Assembly: GCA_011800155.1 (NCBI GenBank)
Contig: CM022369.1
Span: 2,914,001-2,978,000, forward strand
From: Flammulina velutipes
Taxonomy: Eukaryota > Basidiomycota > Agaricomycetes > Agaricales > Physalacriaceae
Direction of reading: 5' to 3'
Length of the DNA: 64,000 bases
Part shown: piece by piece, positions 57,653 to 64,000 of the stretch
Numbering within the stretch: position 1 is the stretch's first letter
Layout of the letters: every line of letters begins with the position of its first letter
The notes under the pieces: model-generated
The model's input: the letters and a program-made list of their open reading frames with translations, nothing else
Told to the model about the DNA's origin: nothing
Databases searched by the model: none
Translations under genes and position numbers: made by a program

Positions 57653-60219
57653 TCAAACAACACCCAGCACTACCGTCGCCCTCAAGCTTACTCTCTCCTT
57701 GTCCTCCACTACCCCATCCCCAAGTGCACCTCCCTCCCCCCTCAACGAGCTACTCTTCCACCCCCAGCTCTGGCTAATCTTAAACTGATCCGGCGCGCTC
57801 ATGAACCGTGTCTGCGAATTCCCAGTCGGACTCGCACAGTACACCTTGAAGTACGCCGTGACGTTCGGGCGGGAATCACGATAGGGTTGTGGTGGAGGTG
57901 TGCCAGGAAGTGTATATGGCAGCGTCAGTGGAGAAGAGGTGCGAGGAGCGGATATGTGAGAGAAGGAGGAGGGGAGAGATGAGGACGTCCCTGGTCTGGG
58001 GCTAGAAATCGGAGTGGTACTTCGTGTCCCAGGAGACGGATGAGGCGAGCTGATCCTAGGGGTACTGGGACTTGATAATTTGGGTGTCGGTACTGCAGCA
58101 ACTGGCCCCGCCACCAGGTCATCCCCTTTCCTCGGGCTCAGCGCACTGACCGGTGGAACAGCCTCGACCGTACTCTGCCTACACACGTAAATGCCCAGCT
58201 GGCTTCCTCCCTCTTTCTCTCCCACCACTTTCTTCCTGACAACCTGCACGTAAACGTTGAACAGACTCCCCGCGTGCCAGATCGTCTGGGAATGTAGCCT
58301 TTGTTTTTCCTTGAGTGCGTCGACATCGAAGAACTCGACACCGAAACGGTAGGGCGGGAAAGGTGTATGGCGTTCGGTGGTAGGTGAGGAGCGCGAGGAC
58401 GGTCCAGGGGAAAGTCCAAAGTACGACGCGTCGGTAAATGAGATCGGGTAGTCCGATCCAGAGGCTGGCTTCCCTGTAAACGGAGAGTGAGAGTGCGCGA
58501 AGAGTTCGTCCATAGAGATGCCCTTTCCCTCAGAGGAGGGCCCGCCATGTTCTCCGATTCGGAGGGTCTCGTCGCTGGGAATCGGGAACAACCGTTGGTC
58601 GGAAATAATAGAACTTTTGGGAGGATTAGATGCAAGAGAACCAAAGTCTTTGTTGGAAGATGGCGAAGATGGTGATGGCGACGTAGGTCTGGCCGTAATG
58701 TCATGCCTCAAAATCGTGTGCGTCCAATTTGCCGCTTGCAGAACATGCAGTGGCACGTAGGGCTTCTTCGTTGTGGGAGACACGTCGATCGAGAGGGCGA
58801 TAATCTCGTCAGGGACCTACCCAAAGTCAGTTCTGCCGTCCGAGAACGAAGAGTAAGGAGGACATACCATATTGCAGTAATATATCCCTTTCTCAAACAA
58901 CTCACTCCATACTTCTTCCTCTCCCACGCCTCCTCCTCGAAGCTCAAACACACGTTTGGCAACATCATATCGTTGGCGCTCATCTTTAACGAAGAATGAA
59001 TCGGAAGAGATCAAGGCATTGATCCAGTGGGCGTCTAACCCGCCGGTTCTCCAAATCAGTGGTATCTTTCCCGTCACCGTCACCGCCGGAATATCGTCAG
59101 ATGGTCCGGGCACAGTCTTCGACCGCTTTCGCTGCATCAAAGGGGAGGGAGCACCACCCTGAGCAGCCTGTTCCTCATAACCCAACATATCAACCCCCCA
59201 ACGTGCCAGCCATGCACTAACCGCCTCCCCAATCTTGTCAGAGACGGCCCCATAATGAAACGCAGGTGGCTCGGAGTCCATGGTGGACGAGATCCGTTCG
59301 TAGGAATCATTATCACTGAGTCTCTCAGAGAGGGAATCGTGATCGTGATTCAGCGCGTCGTCCAGTATCTCAGCGACGCCTTCCAGCCCCACCGCGCTAT
59401 CAGCCTCTCCCAAACATGTATCTTCCGAGCTTGAACCGATGGATCTCCCAAGGGCAAACTCCAGATATCGTATAACGGTGTACGGCCCGATAGAACCACA
59501 TATAGCAGATAAGGCGTGCGAGGCGATGCTAGGGATGGAGAGATAGATGGATGTGGCTAGTAGCGATAGCAGGAATGGGGGCGTAGCGGGCTGGTGGCCT
59601 GGTGGAACATCTATCTCGATATTGGGTTGGTTTGGGAAGTGCGGCGTGAGGGGGTGAGTTTGGGTAGGCTGGAGAGAGGGGGAAATGTATAGTGGGGGAC
59701 CACCGCCGTAGAGGCGGGAGATGCATATCCTAGACTTTATTAAGACAATGTGAATCAACTTTTAGGAAGGGGCTTACTCAAACGCTGAGTGGAGTGTGAG
59801 AAAGCTGAAGTAAATACTAGTATGAGAACTCACCAGCTCGAGTAATATTGGAATCGTCGAATACGATATCGATGCTCAGCTCTGTGTCATTGTGCCCGTG
59901 GCGGGTTTCCGAGAATCCGGAGGTGAAGAGTGAGCGGAAGAATCCCTGCATGGTCATTTAATATACATGATGAAGAAGAAACAGTAGAGTGGTGAAGAAT
60001 ACATACTGACTGAATGAGTACGACACGATGCAGATGATAAACAGCATGCCAGGATGCGCCGGAGACGTTGAGAGCAACGTCCGTAGTTTTGCGAGTCAGG
60101 AAGGACTGGTAAAGGTGGGATTGAAGGTCGGAAGCTGAGGGAGACGGGGAGGTCATTCGACGACGACGAACAGGTGTGTGTAGGAGTATGACGGATTGAG
60201 ATTGAGACCGAGAAGGCAT
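57653..60219 (-). CDS. BTB/POZ protein, germ-cell-less-like
   Basis: Multi-exon gene, about 800 residues. The N-terminus (MPSRSQSQSVILLHTPVRRR) leads to a BTB domain: LYQSFLTRKTTDVALNVSGA, SWHAVYHLHRVVLIQS, GFFRSLFTSGFSE, and TELSIDIVFDDSNITRAAFE, then ICISRLYGGGPPLYISPSLQ. A BACK-like helical region follows (FLLSLLATSIYLSIPSIASH). The middle and C-terminal parts carry WRTGGLDAHWINALISSDSF, FELRGGGVGEEEVWSELFEK, then YRFGVEFFDVDALKEKQRLH and SQTIWHAGSLFNVYVQVVRK. Long Ser/Pro runs occur (SSPHPSPGTRSTTPISSPRP). The arrangement matches germ-cell-less-like BTB proteins widespread in fungi. A role as a cullin-3 adaptor is possible from the BTB domain but unproven. Confidence 0.8.
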
Positions 60220-61769
60220 TTTGAAGGATTACAAGGCCAAGGATATGTAAAAGGGGTTGATCAACTGCCAAGAAGCGGGGGCATTTGATAATTTCGGACC
60301 GTTGGAAAATTAAAGCCGGTTCTGTTGAACGCTCTCTCTTCTTTAGGTTTGTGTCTGATGAGAAATTATTTCTCTAAGAACGATGGGGAAGAGTGAGAGA
60401 GATGGGCAGAGTCACGTGAGAGCACTACTAAACTAAATGACAACGATTACATTGAAATTTATTCTCACGCTAACCTGGGCAGTGGCCAGCCTAATGACAA
60501 GCATCGACATCTTCAGCTAGTTAGACTTGCACCATTACGACGAGCTAATGATTTCTGTAACTCAAGAAATGAGCGGGAACTCCTCAGAGAATAAATCTGC
60601 GTGTTGGTGATATTATAGTAGTACAGATATTCCTAGAGTTTGCTATACGTGGAGGAAGCTCGAGCTCTGGACGAAGGTCAAGGAATTAATTTCATAGAAT
60701 CTATCGGACAGTTGGTATTAATTTGAGCCCCGTGCTGTCGCCATACTCCATAAGTACGAAGAGGATAGTATTGGGTGACTTTCCATAACGTCTGGAATTT
60801 CAGATCCCTCTTCAAACGTTATTCCATTCAAACTCCGCCTAGTATCAAGTTCAAGTGGGAAACCATAAGCTATGTTCGTAGATATACTGTAGAAACAGTA
60901 CATACCGGTGCCGCTTGTGCCGATGTCACCGACGGAAAAGGAAAGTCCGGAAGTTCTTCCTCAATCTGCGCCACATACGGCGGGATGGGGCAAGTCGAGT
61001 TATGACGGTGACTTTTGAGCTTTAAATCGAGTCAAAGGGCTTCATAGAACATGTTAAAGCCTTTCACAATGTGTTCAAAATGTTAAGACCCTGGCAACGG
61101 GCTCCGCAAAGAAGTAGTTTGCTAGTTTTGAATCTGAACGATGGGGGCTTACCCTCCTTCCAGACTTAAAATCTGAAAAGATAGAATACTGCTCAAGGGA
61201 CGCTCTTACCCTGCCGCCGAGAGCGGCCCGACGCGGCTACCTTCCATTCTGAGTCGTTACTATGCGTCTGGAAAATGAATTTATCTATTCAAACGTTATG
61301 GAAAGTCACCCATTAGTCTGACTTGGTAGATCATAGATAAAATACAGTAGTAAAGATTTCTCGATGCAAGTATCTAGATAACTAAATCTACCATGGTGCA
61401 GCCGCTCTTGCTGTGAACAAGTCAAATTTCTGTTATCACAGTGGGCGACTGGAATGACGCCACACTTCACTAGTACTAACTAAGGCGTGTACATGTTCTC
61501 TTTCTTCACCTCTCAAGACCATTGAAGCTACTAAGTTAAAATAAAATAAAATAGAAGGCAGTTACCTACCCGAAACACCGGGATGTTTCTGGATGCAGAG
61601 AAAGCGTGGGATACTAATATTCTTGTAAATGATAGGTCATGCATGAGGCCTTGGTGACTTACGTTACTTATCGATCGATACTTGAGTCGACTGATCCCAT
61701 CTTGAAGTAACTCCGCCATGCCCACAGGTATCTTGCAGCGGCTCTCAGCACTAATCATGACTTAACCTA
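60220..61769. other. Long intergenic region with an inverted repeat
   Basis: About 1.5 kb without a supported gene. Open frames such as 60718-60903 (-) and 60775-61005 (+) show no recognisable features. Contains the 20-bp inverted repeat listed separately. A GTGGCGCA-type motif occurs at 60967. Confidence 0.4.
60772..61312. repeat. 20-bp inverted repeat flanking about 500 bp
   Basis: TGGGTGACTTTCCATAACGT at 60772-60791 and its exact complement at 61293-61312. The outer flanks do not give a clear target-site duplication. Could be terminal repeats of a small non-autonomous element. Confidence 0.55.
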
Positions 61770-62429
61770 ATGTGCATTCCAGAAACTCCCCCAACCAACT
61801 TCGGAGTCATCCTCTATCCAGGATTTCAGGCTCTCGACGCCTTCGGGCCGCTCGATGCTCTAAATATCCTATCCCAGCGATTCCCTATCCAACTATCCAT
61901 TCTCGCGAGGACGCTCGAACCTGTCTCCACCAAAACATTCATAAATCCCCAGTCCAACTGCGCACAATCCATCGTACCCACCCATACCTTTGATTCTCCT
62001 CCAGAGAACCTCGAAGTCCTCCTCATACCGGGCGGGCACGGCGGACACTCCGACGAAGCCATGGCACCAGTCATCAAATTCATCGCTGCGACGTACCCAT
62101 CCTTGCGATACCTCATCACAGTCTGCACCGGTTCTTCCATCGCCGCGCGTTCCGGGATCCTCGATGGGAGGAGGGCCACATCGAACAAGGAGTCATGGAA
62201 ATGGGCGACGGAGCAAGGTCCCAAGGTTAATTGGGTGCCTCGTGCTAGGTGGGTCGTCGACGGTAATATCTACACGTCGTCGGGCGTGAGCGCAGGGATC
62301 GATGCGACTCTTGCGTTCATGGATGAGGTCTTTGGGAAGGAGGCGACGACGCAGGTTGCAGCTGAGATGGAATACACCAGGCATCTTGATCCGGACGAGG
62401 ACCCGTTCGCTACTTTGTACGGCTTGTGA
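61770..62429 (+). CDS. DJ-1/PfpI family protein (isonitrile-hydratase-like)
   Basis: Single exon, 219 residues. N-terminus NFGVILYPGFQALDAFGPLD then ALNILSQRFPIQLSILART; LLIPGGHGGHSDEAMAPVI; the nucleophile region RYLITVCTGSSIAARSGILD with the conserved Cys; RRATSNKESWKWATEQGPKV, then ARWVVDGNIYTSSGVSAGID. It ends DEDPFATLYGL. The pattern fits the class I glutamine-amidotransferase-like DJ-1/PfpI superfamily, the subgroup with isonitrile hydratase and related ThiJ/PfpI proteins. The exact substrate is not known. The Asp near the N-terminus (ALDAFGPLD) is characteristic. Confidence 0.88.
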   Translation: MCIPETPPTNFGVILYPGFQALDAFGPLDALNILSQRFPIQLSILARTLEPVSTKTFINPQSNCAQSIVPTHTFDSPPENLEVLLIPGGHGGHSDEAMAPVIKFIAATYPSLRYLITVCTGSSIAARSGILDGRRATSNKESWKWATEQGPKVNWVPRARWVVDGNIYTSSGVSAGIDATLAFMDEVFGKEATTQVAAEMEYTRHLDPDEDPFATLYGL

Positions 62430-62512
62430 AGTCGGAGGAAGTGAATACACCCATCTAGTCATTAATACAACGCGATGTCCGAAGTGTAACACAAATGAAT
62501 ACTTATCCCAAC

Positions 62513-63440
62513 TTACCAGCGCCTGTGATGATAATCTCTGTCTCTACCCCTCCGAGCCTCTTGGACAGCGGTTCGGTTGTACATGTCCCCGTATTCAGAC
62601 GCTCCTCCGTGGACCGTGCTAGGCGTCTCGCTCCCGCGCTGCTGCTGTTTCTTCTTCTGAATCAGAGCAAGCGCTCTTTCTCGTTCGGAGGATTCACGCG
62701 TCAGTCGAGCGCTGACCGCAGGGGGGAGAGAAGGGTTCGGTATTGGGGGTCTGGGCCGTCGCGGTGCAGAAGACGATGAAGAAGAGGACGTCGACGCTAG
62801 TTGCTTTGTTATGGACGTCAGCGGGTCGTGTATTGATGATTTACGCTCCGTATCTCGTCGCCTAGAATTACAAGTTAGTGTTGCGAATGGAAGAGGTATG
62901 GAAGCCTACCGTCTGTCCTTAGCCTTCTGGTCCAATTCAACTTGGTCAGGATCTGCCAGGGCGTACCAGGGATTGAGGTCTTTGGCTCGCGGTGCTAATG
63001 GGACTCCCTTGTCCGTCTCTACAGGATCTGTCTTTTTGTTGGACCGCGAAGCGACTGTGACAGCATTCTGGATGAGTGAGTTGCATATAAGCTGGGTAGA
63101 TGAAGGACGAACCTGTTCAAGATCCTCAAAAAAGTTGATATGGCCAGATGCCGCTACATCTGAAGTACTAGCACTAGCCAATGCTAGCTCTAGGTCGTCT
63201 TTGTTGCGTTTCTTGCCTCCCGCACGTTCACGGAGTAGGTCAATCCTAGCTTCAGAGTCCTGGTCAAGGAGTTAGACGAGAGTTGAGCCGAATTGCTGTA
63301 TCACTCACGGCAAGTAACAATCTTCCTTCTTCCTTGGCCTCGGTCATGCGTGCTTCTTCCTCATCGCGACGCACTTTCTCGATATTATCCCGACGATAGG
63401 GATGATAGGATTTGTGGTGGGCGATATTCAGTTTGCCCAT
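62513..63440 (-). CDS. CIR-N-domain protein, LENG1-like
   Basis: Four exons. The N-terminus is diagnostic: MGKLNIAHHKSYHPYRRDNI followed by EKVRRDEEEARMTEAKEEGR, a CIR_N domain as in LENG1 and CBF1-interacting co-repressor. Then SEARIDLLRERAGGKKRNKD, ASTSDVAASGHINFFEDLEQ, NAVTVASRSNKKTDPVETDK and APRAKDLNPWYALADPDQVE. The last exon has a Ser run, Pro- and Lys-rich stretches, and ends RGRDRDYHHRRW. CIR_N proteins are nuclear; LENG1 relatives are linked to RNA splicing, but the role in fungi is not established. The start codon lies about 60 bases downstream of a GCGCCACA motif. Confidence 0.82.
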
Positions 63441-63634
63441 GATGGTTTCCGTGTAAGAAGCAAATCACGTGTATCTCAACGAATTTCGTGCACTTTAAGC
63501 GCCACACCATTGCAATCAACTCAGATTGCATGTTTTTCAACAGGATTAGAGAAAGGCACCACGTGTACAGCAACGAAATATGATCCAACAACATGAAAAC
63601 CCATTACAATACAGTACATACAGACGCACTAGTA

Positions 63635-64000
63635 CTACACAGTAACGTCCTTACTCTCATTATTCACACTCCTAACCTCCAATGCATCCTCCTTAGCCTT
63701 GGTTTCTCTTAACCGCTGCCGGAACTCGTCACCCCGATGATCATGATAGACATACACGAACTTCTTCGACAACTCCCCATGCTCCAGCTGTACCACCTCC
63801 TCGTAGATCTTGTAATGTAATGCTTTCGGCAGGACATACATCCACACTGCCCAGTAGCTGAAGCAGAACGTGAGGACACCGATACCAGTGACCTATTCCC
63901 AAGCCGTTTAGCACACGTAACGCTGTGTTAGAGAGAGAGAAAGAGACTGACCCATGGAACATAATAAGGGAACGAGAAAGGCTCGGCTCCTTTGGCGGGA
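63635..64000 (-). CDS. Amino-acid permease, C-terminal part (cut by window edge)
   Basis: Partial. Reads from the window edge AKGAEPFSFPYYVPW, an intron of about 60 nt with a CT-rich centre, then VTGIGVLTFCFSYWAVWMYV (last membrane segment), LPKALHYKIYEEVVQLEHGE and LSKKFVYVYHDHRGDEFRQR. It ends NNESKDVTV. This arrangement fits the last helices and cytoplasmic tail of a fungal amino-acid/methionine-type permease of the APC superfamily. The N-terminal part lies beyond the window. Confidence 0.65.

Overview
The window is nuclear DNA from a filamentous basidiomycete, most likely an Agaricomycete. The evidence is dense genes on both strands, many short GT-AG introns (mostly 45-70 nt), and basidiomycete-type genes: a CBM19-type secreted protein, a GT90/CAP10 glycosyltransferase, a DUF5648 secreted protein, a BTB/germ-cell-less-like protein and F-box/LRR proteins. 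No bacterial, organellar or viral genes were recognised. All gene models were spliced by hand, so exon borders are approximate; coordinates are start codon to stop codon including introns.

Layout, left half. 1-1376 has no convincing gene. 1377-9726 holds the CBM19-type secreted protein (+), a p23 co-chaperone (-), a hypothetical membrane-anchored protein (+), a DUF5648 secreted protein (-), a CCCH zinc-finger protein (-) and an MFS transporter (-). A D-amino-acid oxidase with a peroxisomal C-terminus (+) follows. The gene-poor stretch 12277-13315 carries four copies of a structured hairpin repeat. Then come a cullin N-terminal-only protein (+), a WW-domain protein (+), a DUF4140/DUF4139 protein (-), GT90 (-), the mitochondrial fission adaptor MDV1 (+), an OPT oligopeptide transporter (+) and a secreted FAD-linked oxidase (-).

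Middle (29.6-44 kb). A Cup1-like LYR protein (-) and the ribosome-assembly GTPase LSG1 (+) diverge from a 49-bp gap. Downstream is a rearranged, duplicated zone. It contains four copies of a small single-pass membrane protein family, three of them with distinct lesions. It also contains a truncated LSG1 pseudogene fused to a truncated copy of a lipase 5' end, and the intact lipase gene about 3.5 kb further on, whose 630-bp 5' flank is the second copy of that truncated segment.

Right half. A divergent kinase (-), eIF2B gamma (+), and a 728-bp foldback element whose end lies 2 bp from the stop codon of a small membrane protein gene (-). Next is a nested pair of inverted-repeat elements; the inner one has 8-bp target-site duplications of hAT type. 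Then an F-box protein (-), a GCK-type STE20 kinase (-), the TRAPP subunit Trs31/TRAPPC5 (-), a hypothetical cysteine-containing protein (+), a BTB protein (-), a DJ-1/PfpI protein (+), a CIR-N/LENG1-like protein (-) and the 3' end of an amino-acid permease (-) cut by the window edge.

Functionally it is a mix of housekeeping genes (translation, ribosome assembly, vesicle traffic, mitochondrial division, Hsp90 cofactor) and nutrient or secretion genes (transporters, oxidases, wall-binding protein), with one actively rearranging accessory zone between about 33 and 44 kb.
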